From contig JBEKUJ010000005.1 in NCBI GenBank assembly GCA_049515135.1, forward strand, positions 1-64,000: DNA of 64,000 nt, written 5' to 3'. Shown here piece after piece: positions 39,517 through 47,785 of the stretch. The position numbers and the translations under genes are program-made. Source of the stretch: Fen-1364 sp049515135 (GTDB lineage: Bacteria > Spirochaetota > Spirochaetia > SZUA-6 > Fen-1364). Position 1 is the first letter of the stretch, and the number at the start of each line of letters is the position of its first letter. Under the pieces are notes generated by a model. It made no database searches and was not told the DNA's origin. It saw nothing but the letters and a program-made list of their open reading frames with translations.

Positions 39517-40373
39517 TCAGGTCGGGGATATTCCAAAACGCGCTCATAGGAGGGACGCTCACCGCAGTGCTGTGCGCCGCGGTGGGGTATTTCATGGTTC
39601 TCCGGGCCCTGGCTTTCGCCAGTGAAGCATTGACGGACATCGGTTTCGCAGGGATCACGGGCAGCGCGCTCCTTGGATGGAACCCCCTCCTGGGGATGCT
39701 GGGTTTCGGCCTGCTTGCAGTCATTGCAATGGGCGCTCTTCGCGACCGTCTCAAGGGCAGGGACGTGGAAGTGGGAATGGTCCTTTCCTTCGCCCTCGGC
39801 CTCGGGGTCCTTTTCCTCACTCTCTATGCCCAGTCGAGCGCCACCCACGCAAGCTCCGGGATCGGCATCCTGTTCGGGTCGCTTCTGAGCCTCTCAGGGT
39901 CCTTCATCCTCATTCTCGGGATCGTAGTCGTTGTTGTTTTGGCGGTCCTGACAGTAATTTTCCGGCCGCTCCTTTTTGCATCCATCGACCCGGGGACTGC
40001 AAGCGCCCGCGGAGTACCGACCAAGATCCTGGACTTTGTCTATCTCCTTCTGCTGGGGGCCACGACTGCGGTCAGCATCCTGTCCATGGGGGTGCTTCTT
40101 GCTTTCGCTCTCATCTCGGCTCCGGCAGGCGCAGCGCACAAGCTGACACGTCATCCGGGGTGGGCGCTGGTTGTCGCAATACTCCTCGGGTTGGGGATCA
40201 CCTGGTGCGGTATTCTGCTGGCTTTCTTCGGTCCCTGGAAAAGGGTGCCCGTGGGGGTTTACATCGCTTCTCTCTCAGGTCTCGTCTACTGGGGAGCGCT
40301 CCTGCGGGACCGGTTGCGGGGCCGGCCCGAGCGGGAAGCCGCGCATCACCGCGAGAGGGAGATTGGCGGTTGA
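39504..40373 (+). CDS. Metal ABC transporter permease 2
   Basis: The start is the ATG at 39504, preceded by AAAGGGAG; a long upstream frame is only a shadow of permease 1. The 289-residue protein has the same layout as permease 1 (GYFMVLRALAFASEALTDIGFAGITGSALLG, then SILSMGVLLAFALISAPAGAAHKL) with an extra soluble basic tail (RDRLRGRPEREAAHHRERE). With permease 1 it probably forms the two halves of one importer. Confidence 0.87.
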   Translation: MGEVIRSGIFQNALIGGTLTAVLCAAVGYFMVLRALAFASEALTDIGFAGITGSALLGWNPLLGMLGFGLLAVIAMGALRDRLKGRDVEVGMVLSFALGLGVLFLTLYAQSSATHASSGIGILFGSLLSLSGSFILILGIVVVVVLAVLTVIFRPLLFASIDPGTASARGVPTKILDFVYLLLLGATTAVSILSMGVLLAFALISAPAGAAHKLTRHPGWALVVAILLGLGITWCGILLAFFGPWKRVPVGVYIASLSGLVYWGALLRDRLRGRPEREAAHHREREIGG

Positions 40374-40441
40374 GATCGGGCGTGCTTTGATCACGGCGCT
40401 TTCATTATATTCAGGAGAAGGAGAAAGCCGGGAAGCTCGTG

Positions 40442-41452
40442 ATGAAACCGCTGGTGTTTCTGGTGGCATTCCTTTCCCTCGGTTGTGGCGTTTTTGCCCA
40501 GGACTTTTCTGAGCTCGTAAGAAATGGAACGCCTCAGGAAATACAGGAAGCCCTTTCCAATGGCGCTGACGTCGAGGTTACCGATTTTCCTTTCTGGAAA
40601 GTTGCGCCCTTTCGGGCTGAAGCTGCCCATCAGTACCAGATCGAGACCGAGGGTTTGACTCCCTTGATGTTTGCCGCCGCGTTCAACCACGACCCCGAGG
40701 TCATCTCCGTGCTGGTGAAAGCCGGGGCAAAAGTCGATGACAGGGATTACGAGGGCGGAACGCCCTTGATGTGGGCGGCGGAGTACAACTCGAACCCAGC
40801 TGTTATCTCTACGCTCCTGGGCGACGGAGCAAGGGTTGATGATCGGACAAACATGGATGTGACGGCCCTCATGCTTTCTGCAAAGAACAACCAGAACCCG
40901 CATGTCATCACGGCCCTCCTGCAGGCGGGAGCAAAAGTCGAGGACAGAGACGCCGACGGCTATACGCCTTTGATGTGGGCTGCGGAAAGCAACTCGAGCC
41001 CGGCAATTGTCTCCGCCCTGGTGACGGGGGGCGCCAAGATTGATGACAGGACTTCTGACGGTTGGACGGCTCTGACTTTCGCAATCGTAAATACCAGGAA
41101 CCCGAAGGTCATTTCGACCCTGCTGCAGGCGGGAGCAAAGCTCGACGAAAGGACGCCGGACGGCTGGACGCCTCTGATGTTCGCCGCAATGAACGCAACC
41201 AACCCGGAGGTCGTTTCCGTTCTCTTGAAAGCAGGAGGAGGGATCAACGATATCAACGCCTATGGTGCGACGCCCCTGATGTTGGCGGCGGGTTTCAATG
41301 AGAATCCTGAAATCATTTCCCTGTTTCTCCAGGCTGGGGCAGATGCCAAGCTGAGAGACAACTTCGGGAAGACGGCCCTCGACTATGCCGGGGAAAACGA
41401 GAAGATGAGGGGAACGCAGCAATACGAGGAGCTGAAAAGGGCGCAGAACTGA
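40442..41452 (+). CDS. Exported ankyrin-repeat protein
   Basis: The 336-residue protein (start at the ATG at 40442, with a GTG just before) carries a signal peptide (MKPLVFLVAFLSLGCGVFAQ). About eight ankyrin repeats of 35-36 residues follow, with GxTPLMWAAExNxNPAVISxLLxxGAxVDDR as the recurring pattern; the spacing is slightly longer than the usual 33. SLGC could act as a lipobox, but an alanine-glutamine cleavage site is also present. Ankyrin stacks bind proteins; its partner is unknown. Function cannot be given beyond periplasmic or surface protein binding. Confidence 0.85.
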   Translation: MKPLVFLVAFLSLGCGVFAQDFSELVRNGTPQEIQEALSNGADVEVTDFPFWKVAPFRAEAAHQYQIETEGLTPLMFAAAFNHDPEVISVLVKAGAKVDDRDYEGGTPLMWAAEYNSNPAVISTLLGDGARVDDRTNMDVTALMLSAKNNQNPHVITALLQAGAKVEDRDADGYTPLMWAAESNSSPAIVSALVTGGAKIDDRTSDGWTALTFAIVNTRNPKVISTLLQAGAKLDERTPDGWTPLMFAAMNATNPEVVSVLLKAGGGINDINAYGATPLMLAAGFNENPEIISLFLQAGADAKLRDNFGKTALDYAGENEKMRGTQQYEELKRAQN

Positions 41453-41484
41453 TGGCTTGCCGTCTGCTCCGAATCAGTGTCGCT

Positions 41485-42372
41485 TCAGAATTTGTCCCAA
41501 GTGTCTGGAATGTCCTCGCGGGAGATGCGGCCCCAGGGGATCTGGTAGAAGACCCCTGAGCGCCAATAGAACATGTAGCTGTACGCCGAGCGCGGGTCGT
41601 GACTTTTCGCGATGATTTCTTGATCATAGACCGACGAGTTTGTTGCGGACAGTATGACCGCAGCCGGGTCGGAATATCCGTCGTCCCATGGATAGAATTG
41701 CATTCCGAAAAAAGACTTCGAAGGAACGGACTTCACGGCGAACGTAATGAAGTAGCCCTCCGTGCCCGTCGGCGCCGTAATGTCAGGGTTTGGGGGTCTT
41801 TCATAGGCAAGAGTCGAGGTGAGATTGACTGCGCTGCCATTGCCGCCGTACCCGCCGTCGCGAGCGATGGTCCCCGTGAAGGTCGAATGAGCGTACATCT
41901 GGTAGGACTGGACAGGCGGATAGACAGTCTCCACTAGCGACGCGACGAGTATTTGATCGGAACTGAACGTGCCGTCGGCTTTCACAATGGCGGTGAAACG
42001 GCTCTGGTTGTCGCTCATGGTGCCAGAGTATGTGACTGTACCGGACGAATCGACGTGGACGACAACCATGATGGCCCCGAGAAGAGGGTGGATGTAAGAG
42101 AGCAGCTCACCGTCTCTCACCGTCTGGTTCTGACGGGACCATCCCGTGATCAAGGGCGAGATCATTGTTGCAGTGGCGACGCTGTAGTCATTCGGCACGA
42201 GAGCAGGATCCGTTGTGCCAAATGCGAGAACGATTCCTTGCGACTCCGCATGTTTGATGGGCTTCGTTGAGCCGGCGATCACCGGCAAACGCGCCTGGAC
42301 GCCCTGAGGGGAACAGGAAACAACCGCAGCCGCCAGGGCCATCAGGATTGGGATCGTCCGAGGTCGCTTCAT
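41485..42372 (-). CDS. Putative lipoprotein, unknown function
   Basis: I choose the ATG at 42370-42372, giving 295 residues; the longer frame reads back through the CPBP gene. A lipoprotein signal (PRTIPILMALAAAVVSCSPQ) has a lipobox VVSC, so Cys18 is likely lipidated. The mature protein is rich in Ser, Thr, Gly and Tyr in strand-like stretches (SGTVTYSGTMSDNQSRFTAI, TFTGTIARDGGYGGNGSAVN). I do not recognise the family. Its start overlaps the stop of the CPBP gene (ATGA), so the two are probably co-translated. Confidence 0.7.
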   Translation of the reverse strand: MKRPRTIPILMALAAAVVSCSPQGVQARLPVIAGSTKPIKHAESQGIVLAFGTTDPALVPNDYSVATATMISPLITGWSRQNQTVRDGELLSYIHPLLGAIMVVVHVDSSGTVTYSGTMSDNQSRFTAIVKADGTFSSDQILVASLVETVYPPVQSYQMYAHSTFTGTIARDGGYGGNGSAVNLTSTLAYERPPNPDITAPTGTEGYFITFAVKSVPSKSFFGMQFYPWDDGYSDPAAVILSATNSSVYDQEIIAKSHDPRSAYSYMFYWRSGVFYQIPWGRISREDIPDTWDKF

Positions 42373-43121
42373 ATGCCAAGAAAGCCCAGATGATTGTGCA
42401 GAAGAGCATATCCGACAAAGGCAACGGAATCCAGGATTGCATGAGCGATGATCAACGGGCTCACGCGTTTGAAGCGAACAAAGAACAATGCGAACAAAGC
42501 TCCCATGATGGCGTTGCCGATGAACCCGCCGAAGCCCTGGTAGAGATGGTACGAGCCCCGAAGCAGAGCGCTTGCCGCCACCGCCAGGGGAACGCTCCAT
42601 GACATTTCACGCAGGCGATTCATCAAATACCCGACGTCGACCACCTCTTCGAGGAGCGCATTCGAAAAGGCAGACAGCAGAAGGACCGGCACGGTCCACC
42701 AGAGAAAAGGCAGCGCCTCCGGAATGACCGTCGTGTTGATGCCAATCGCCCTCGCGGCAAAATAAAGCGCGAGCCCGGGTATCCCGATCACGGCGGCAAG
42801 CCCAAGGCCCGACCAAATGTCGAAGCCGACCCGACGGGTCCGAAAACCCATCGGGTCAACGTGTCCGCTCCGCTTCAACAGATGGAGCGCGAGGAAGGCC
42901 GGTACCGCGTCAAAAAAAACCCTCACCAGCTGGAGCACTAGGTCCAGCCATGGGTGGCCTGACGCCTGGGAGGGGTTGAGAGTCGTGGTCTGCGAGGAAA
43001 GGGCCTTGTTCGCGGAAAGTTTTCCTATGAGCTCCACCATCGCATAGATTGCGCTGTACCCAAGGGAAACGCCCAGCACCAGGAGCACTTCGGCGCGAAT
43101 TGTTCGACGTTGCTCAGTCAT
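42369..43121 (-). CDS. CPBP-family membrane protein (CAAX-protease-like), variant motif
   Basis: The 250-residue inner-membrane protein has several helices and the CPBP motifs in order: motif 1 NALLEEVVDVGYLMNRL, motif 2 RGSYHLYQGFGGF and motif 3 IIAHAILDS. The usual EExxxR of motif 1 reads EEVVDV, so the arginine is replaced, as I recall also in EEVVVVGYL-type actinobacterial relatives. The glutamates and histidines remain, so it may still be a metalloprotease. It overlaps the lipoprotein gene, a possible partner or target. Confidence 0.83.
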   Translation of the reverse strand: MTEQRRTIRAEVLLVLGVSLGYSAIYAMVELIGKLSANKALSSQTTTLNPSQASGHPWLDLVLQLVRVFFDAVPAFLALHLLKRSGHVDPMGFRTRRVGFDIWSGLGLAAVIGIPGLALYFAARAIGINTTVIPEALPFLWWTVPVLLLSAFSNALLEEVVDVGYLMNRLREMSWSVPLAVAASALLRGSYHLYQGFGGFIGNAIMGALFALFFVRFKRVSPLIIAHAILDSVAFVGYALLHNHLGFLGI

Positions 43122-43180
43122 GATGCACGCTTGGGCACGGGAGGATAGTGTGCGGGCAGAAGTTGCGGGGGGGTACGGTC

Positions 43181-43906
43181 CTACTCCGCGAGCAAGGCCT
43201 TCACGTCAAAGGCGATATCCGCGGGAGTTGCGTCAGCGTCGAGATTCACCCGCATCCTCCCCTGCGTGTCGACGATCCAGAACGGTATGTCGTGGGAGAC
43301 GTCGTAGCCGCCGCCGAAGGCATCGATGATCTTCCCGACAAGAGCTTTATCCTCGCCGCTGAGGCCGCGTGCCACTTTGGCGGCTTCCTCTTGCGCTGCC
43401 TTTTCCTCTTGAGCGCTGGGTGGGTTGGCCGCCGCGGAAGCAGGCTTCTCTTCTTCCTTTTCTACGCCGATGTAATAGTTTTTCCAGACGCCTCGAACGC
43501 TCGCGACCGGACCGGTCACGAAGTGCCAGGAATCGGACACTCCAATTGCCTTGCTGTAGGCGGCGCACACCTGCGGAGTGTCCCGCTCAGGGTCCGTGGT
43601 TACAGCGACAAGGACAAACTTGTCGGCTTCCGAGCCCAGGAGTTTTCCAGCCTCCTTCATCTTCAGGGCAACGAACGGGCAGAAGTCGGTGCAGTGCGTG
43701 TAGATGTAGGTCATGACGACCACTTTCCCTTTCGTGTCCGCCATGTGAAAGGGCGTGCCATGTTGATCGGTAAGCGTGAAGTCGGAGGCGGCCCATGGCT
43801 GGGAAAAGACATTGCCTTTCAGGGTTGAGGGGGGGACCGCATGCAGCTGCGCCGCTGCCAGCATCGCAAATGGAACAAGCAACATGAGATTTCTGAAAGC
43901 CTTCAC
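43181..43906 (-). CDS. SCO1/SenC-family protein 1
   Basis: The 241-residue periplasmic protein has a signal peptide and the Sco copper site: THCTDFCPFVALKM (CxxxC with Pro) and the distant His in YDVSHDIPFWIVD. A long Glu/Ala insertion (EEEKPASAAANPPSAQEEKA) lies between, and it is larger than ordinary Sco. Sco proteins deliver copper or reduce thiols for cytochrome oxidase assembly. It is followed 13 bases upstream by a second Sco gene; no oxidase genes are in view. Confidence 0.88.
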   Translation of the reverse strand: MKAFRNLMLLVPFAMLAAAQLHAVPPSTLKGNVFSQPWAASDFTLTDQHGTPFHMADTKGKVVVMTYIYTHCTDFCPFVALKMKEAGKLLGSEADKFVLVAVTTDPERDTPQVCAAYSKAIGVSDSWHFVTGPVASVRGVWKNYYIGVEKEEEKPASAAANPPSAQEEKAAQEEAAKVARGLSGEDKALVGKIIDAFGGGYDVSHDIPFWIVDTQGRMRVNLDADATPADIAFDVKALLAE

Positions 43907-43919
43907 GTGGATTCCTCCT

Positions 43920-44729
43920 TCATATCGTTTGCCGAGCAGAGCGCTTCCGCTTCATGCTTGCCACAAAGATGTAGCCGACAAGCAGAGCCGCGCTGAGGAG
44001 AGTGACAGTTCCAACGATTCTGAGAATATTGAAGACCAGGGCGTGGCTTTTCGGGTCCTTTGTGAAGCAGATCCGCATTACCTTTGCTATCGTCGGCCCG
44101 ATTCTGCCTGATGAGGCTTCCAGAAGCGAAAGCTTCAGGTCAGCCGGAAGAAAGTCTGCTCCGTACATGTACCGTATGATCTTTCCCTCAGAGGAAAGCA
44201 CGATAACCCCCACGGGATGGTCGAACCCGGTATCCCGCTTCACGAACCTGTATCCCAGCGCCTGCGCCACCAGGCCAATGCTGGCGGAGTCTCCCGTAAG
44301 AAAGCGCCACGCCGAAGGAGGGAACGGCTTTTCAATAGTCTCCAGGGCGATTCTCTTCGCCTTTCGTGCTTCCTTCGGGGTCTCTGTTTCGTCGATGCTG
44401 ATCGTGATCACCTGGTAATCGGTGCCAGGCGAGGCTTCCAGTGATTTGAGGGATCCGGCCACCCCCGTGAGAAGCGCATCGCAGACATTGGGACATTCGT
44501 AATAGACAAGGGCGAGAATCGTCGGCGCATGGATGAGCTTCCTCAACGTGATGGGAGATCCGTTTTCGTCGCGAAAGGTCGTATCGAGGGGAACCAGGCC
44601 GCCGGGGTTTTCGTAGAACCCGACCTCCTGGGCCGGGGCAGGATCACACCGGGCATCGGCTGCGGCAGGGAGGCAGAGGGCCGCGGCCAAGAGAAGACTG
44701 AGGAGAGACTTTCGAGCCGCAATCGACAT
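43920..44729 (-). CDS. SCO1/SenC-family protein 2, with C-terminal membrane helix
   Basis: I start at the ATG at 44727-44729 (MSIAARKSLLSLLLAAALCL, a clear signal peptide, AGGA site upstream); longer starts at 44753 and 44774 exist. The 269-residue protein has the Sco core with YYECPNVCDALLTGV (CxxxC) and the histidine in TGFDHPVGVIVLSSEGK. It ends with a membrane helix (FNILRIVGTVTLLSAALLVGYIFVA) and a basic tail, so it is anchored. Two Sco proteins in tandem suggest a copper-handling unit for respiration. Confidence 0.88.
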   Translation of the reverse strand: MSIAARKSLLSLLLAAALCLPAAADARCDPAPAQEVGFYENPGGLVPLDTTFRDENGSPITLRKLIHAPTILALVYYECPNVCDALLTGVAGSLKSLEASPGTDYQVITISIDETETPKEARKAKRIALETIEKPFPPSAWRFLTGDSASIGLVAQALGYRFVKRDTGFDHPVGVIVLSSEGKIIRYMYGADFLPADLKLSLLEASSGRIGPTIAKVMRICFTKDPKSHALVFNILRIVGTVTLLSAALLVGYIFVASMKRKRSARQTI

Positions 44730-44792
44730 GCGTGTTCCTGCTTGAAACATGCTGCTTTCGCCTTGCGAGGTCAACTTCGATCGAATCTGAGA

Positions 44793-47705
44793 TCAAGGCC
44801 GCGTGAGACGCGTCCCGAGGATGGTGCCCGCAAAGCTGTCCGTGGAAATGAAGATGTAGGGCCGCAAGTCCGCCGTCCAGTTCGGAGGCGTCGCGAAGCT
44901 CGGCTCGAACCGGAAGCTGAGCCCGAGACCCACGGGAAAAGACTGCTCGCCCGCGGCGACGTTCAGCACCAGCTCCACACCCGCGTAGAGGTCGCGATCT
45001 GAAACCAGGCTTGCGGGAGCCGTAGCCCAATCTGCGGCCGCTTCGAGATGAAAGCCGCAGCCGATCCCGATGAGACCGAGGCTGTACGCAAGCGGCGCGT
45101 CGAGGAGCGCGATGGGAACCAGATAATCCAGGGAAAGAAGCGTTCTCCCCGGCATGCTCTGGACCACGGGATCGAAGGCTCCGCGCGGATTGGTGATCTG
45201 GTAGAACGTCTCGTTGAAGCTGACATAGCTCGCCTTCAACCCGAGCTTGACCACGTGATGCTGAACAGGGGATGGAAATGAGACGGAAAAGACACCTGTG
45301 GCGACCGCGCCCGGTCCGGTGGCGGAGAGAACGGGCGGATACAGGGAAAAAGCAAATGATGCAAGGACTTGTGACAGGGCAAACAGGTCCATGGGGCTCC
45401 CCATCGAGCTGCGCTGGAAACCCACACCGGCCGTCGCGTCGATATCATGCGAAAAGCTGAGGCTCGCCGCGCCGGCTCCTACGCCCAGCCCGTCCAGGAA
45501 GGAAAAGACCTGCGGCCCTTCCGCGATGAGGCTGTCGCTGATCGACGTGAAAACAGACAGTCCCGTGGCGGAATTGAGCTTCGTGGAAGAGATGAGCGGG
45601 ATCGACAGCGCTGCCTGCTGTCGAAGCTCCTGCTTGTGATCGGTCGAAGAGAGGTTGGTGTAACCTTCGGAGAGAGCGTAGCCGAGGCCGACAGTGCCGA
45701 GTGCGGTTTGCAGGGAAAGCTCCACGGCCGGCTGAAGGGCATCCGTTCGGAATGAGACGGCGGCGAGGTAGGAGCTTGTGCCCAGGTTCGAGACGCCCCA
45801 CAAAACGGCTCCGGGGGCGGCCACGATCTCAGCCGAAGCAATCGTGCTGACGTAGATCGGCAGCGGCGTCCAGGCGAGAAATCGCGGAAGGTCCACATAC
45901 GGGACCGCTTCCCCTGCGGCAGCGTCCGTCTCACTTTCCTGCTGCGCAGGCGCAGCCGGCGGAAGCCGGCTCTCCTTCTGCTGCATCGGTTTCTCCATGA
46001 GAGTGTACCCGTCTGCTCGATAGGTGGCGTACAAGACTCTGTCCCCCGCGAGCTCACCCGCCCATGCTCCCACGGGGTCCTCACAGACGAGAGTACATGT
46101 CCCCGCGTCGATGTCGGTCGAATACAGAGCGAGGGTTCCGCCGGCTTCGGAGGAAAAGAGGAGGTTCTTGTTGTCGAGGAATCGAGGAAAGTAGGCGCCC
46201 GTCTCCGTGGGACCGACGGCGACCGTGGCCAGATCGACATTGAAGTCGGTAAGTGGATCGTTCGCAGAGACCTGGCGCTCCGGGCTCGGAAGGGGCAGGA
46301 CGCGGATGCTCGTCGTACCGTGGACCGCAACCTCGAACGCCACCCGGGAGCCATCGGGAGAGAATGCCGGGGTGGACACAATGGCGTCCCTCGCTGAAAA
46401 AAGGAGGTGGAGCGACCCGTCCCGCTGGTCGACCTCCACCAGCCGGGAACACGGTCCAATGGCGGAGACGGCGAGAAGGCGTGTTCCATCAGGGGAGAGC
46501 CTCGGCTGCCAGACGCGACCGCCCGTGGTGATTCGTCGGACGGTCGCCGTCCCCGGGTCCAGGGCGAAAAGATCCGAAGCGACGATCTCTCCGCTTTTCC
46601 CCGAGGTCGCCTCATAGGTGGAAAAGACGATTCGCTTCCCATCCGCTGACGCCGTCAGGGAGGCGCTGTCCGTGAGGGGCGTTGATAGCAACAGCCGCTC
46701 ACGCTTCGTCGCAGAGTCGTACAGAACAATCCCGGGAGCCTCAGAGGGGGTCGAGCGGTAGAGATACCAGCCTCGGGAAGTCGCCACAGGCAGGAAGTAG
46801 TCTCCGACCCGATCCGGGATGACATGGTTTCCCTCCTCAACAGGCGTTTGGGATGCGTAGCGGGCTTCAAGCTCCTGCACCATGTCCCGGTACATTGCTT
46901 TCGCCGGCCTGCCGGTTGCCCGCTCAATCGCCTTCCCGGGCCCGAACAGCGGAAACTTCACGTATTCGTCGTGAATGCGGAGGTAAATGTCGCTCCCGTA
47001 ATGATCGAGGAGGTAGCGAAAGAAAAGATAGCCTCCAATCCAATCCCGATCGGCCGGCGGGAGATACGAGCTGTAGGCCGCCTGGCTCAGGGGGAAGAAG
47101 CGATGCGAGAGGAGGAAGGCGCGATACTCCATCTCGAAGAACGGGTTGCGGCCGCGGCCGCCGTCGGTGAAGAGCGTTTCGGTGTGCGTGGCAATCCCTT
47201 CCAGGAACCACGTCGGAAGAAAGGCGGCGTTCGCGTCCCTGACTGCCGGCCCGAAGAAGGAAGAGAGAAAAGCGAACAGTCCCTTGTCGTACTCGAAGTT
47301 GACGAAGTGGGTGAGCTCGTGCACGAGGAGGAGCCGCAGGTAGCGGGATGCCTCCAGCCCGACCAGGGGCTCAGAGGGCGGCGTCAGGTACAGCGTGATG
47401 TGGGGAGGGATCGGGTCAGTATACGCATTTGCCAGGTCCACCCGTCCTGCCACGACAACCCAGACGCGGGCGGGATGGGAGCCGAGGAAGTCCGTCACGT
47501 TCTGATAGACGTTCTCGGCAAAGGAGGTCAGCTCGTTCACAGCTGCCTGGTCGCGCGGCTCGAAGACAAAAATGAAGTGAGCCGTCTCCACGCGCTTCCA
47601 TCCCGTGAAGTCCGGCTCCAGGGGGCCCGCGGGATTGGCGCCAAGCGGCGCGATGCCGAGCACCATCAAAGTCGCGGCGAGCAGAACCCGGGCGGAAGGT
47701 GTCAC
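44793..47705 (-). CDS. Peptidase-MA-like, beta-propeller and barrel fusion (970 residues)
   Basis: After a signal peptide, residues about 35-270 resemble the peptidase MA/gluzincin fold: LLVHELTHFVNFEYDKGLFAFL gives HExxH, and FLPTWFLEGIATHTETLF supplies the downstream Glu. Residues about 300-600 contain TolB-like propeller repeats (DGKRIVFSTYE, SPDGTRLLAVSAIG, SPDGSRVAFEVAV). The last 320 residues are strand-rich like an outer-membrane barrel, ending in IFISTDSFAGTILGTRLTRP. This layout, protease head plus propeller plus barrel, would place the peptidase in the periplasm tethered to the outer membrane. Substrate unknown; activity rests on the HELTH motif. Confidence 0.8.
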   Translation of the reverse strand: MTPSARVLLAATLMVLGIAPLGANPAGPLEPDFTGWKRVETAHFIFVFEPRDQAAVNELTSFAENVYQNVTDFLGSHPARVWVVVAGRVDLANAYTDPIPPHITLYLTPPSEPLVGLEASRYLRLLLVHELTHFVNFEYDKGLFAFLSSFFGPAVRDANAAFLPTWFLEGIATHTETLFTDGGRGRNPFFEMEYRAFLLSHRFFPLSQAAYSSYLPPADRDWIGGYLFFRYLLDHYGSDIYLRIHDEYVKFPLFGPGKAIERATGRPAKAMYRDMVQELEARYASQTPVEEGNHVIPDRVGDYFLPVATSRGWYLYRSTPSEAPGIVLYDSATKRERLLLSTPLTDSASLTASADGKRIVFSTYEATSGKSGEIVASDLFALDPGTATVRRITTGGRVWQPRLSPDGTRLLAVSAIGPCSRLVEVDQRDGSLHLLFSARDAIVSTPAFSPDGSRVAFEVAVHGTTSIRVLPLPSPERQVSANDPLTDFNVDLATVAVGPTETGAYFPRFLDNKNLLFSSEAGGTLALYSTDIDAGTCTLVCEDPVGAWAGELAGDRVLYATYRADGYTLMEKPMQQKESRLPPAAPAQQESETDAAAGEAVPYVDLPRFLAWTPLPIYVSTIASAEIVAAPGAVLWGVSNLGTSSYLAAVSFRTDALQPAVELSLQTALGTVGLGYALSEGYTNLSSTDHKQELRQQAALSIPLISSTKLNSATGLSVFTSISDSLIAEGPQVFSFLDGLGVGAGAASLSFSHDIDATAGVGFQRSSMGSPMDLFALSQVLASFAFSLYPPVLSATGPGAVATGVFSVSFPSPVQHHVVKLGLKASYVSFNETFYQITNPRGAFDPVVQSMPGRTLLSLDYLVPIALLDAPLAYSLGLIGIGCGFHLEAAADWATAPASLVSDRDLYAGVELVLNVAAGEQSFPVGLGLSFRFEPSFATPPNWTADLRPYIFISTDSFAGTILGTRLTRP

Positions 47706-47785
47706 GGGGGCACTGTACCATCCAGGCGTTCACAGGGGAATACGATTTGCTTTACCGTGGGCTTCCTTTCGATATTTGACATGTC

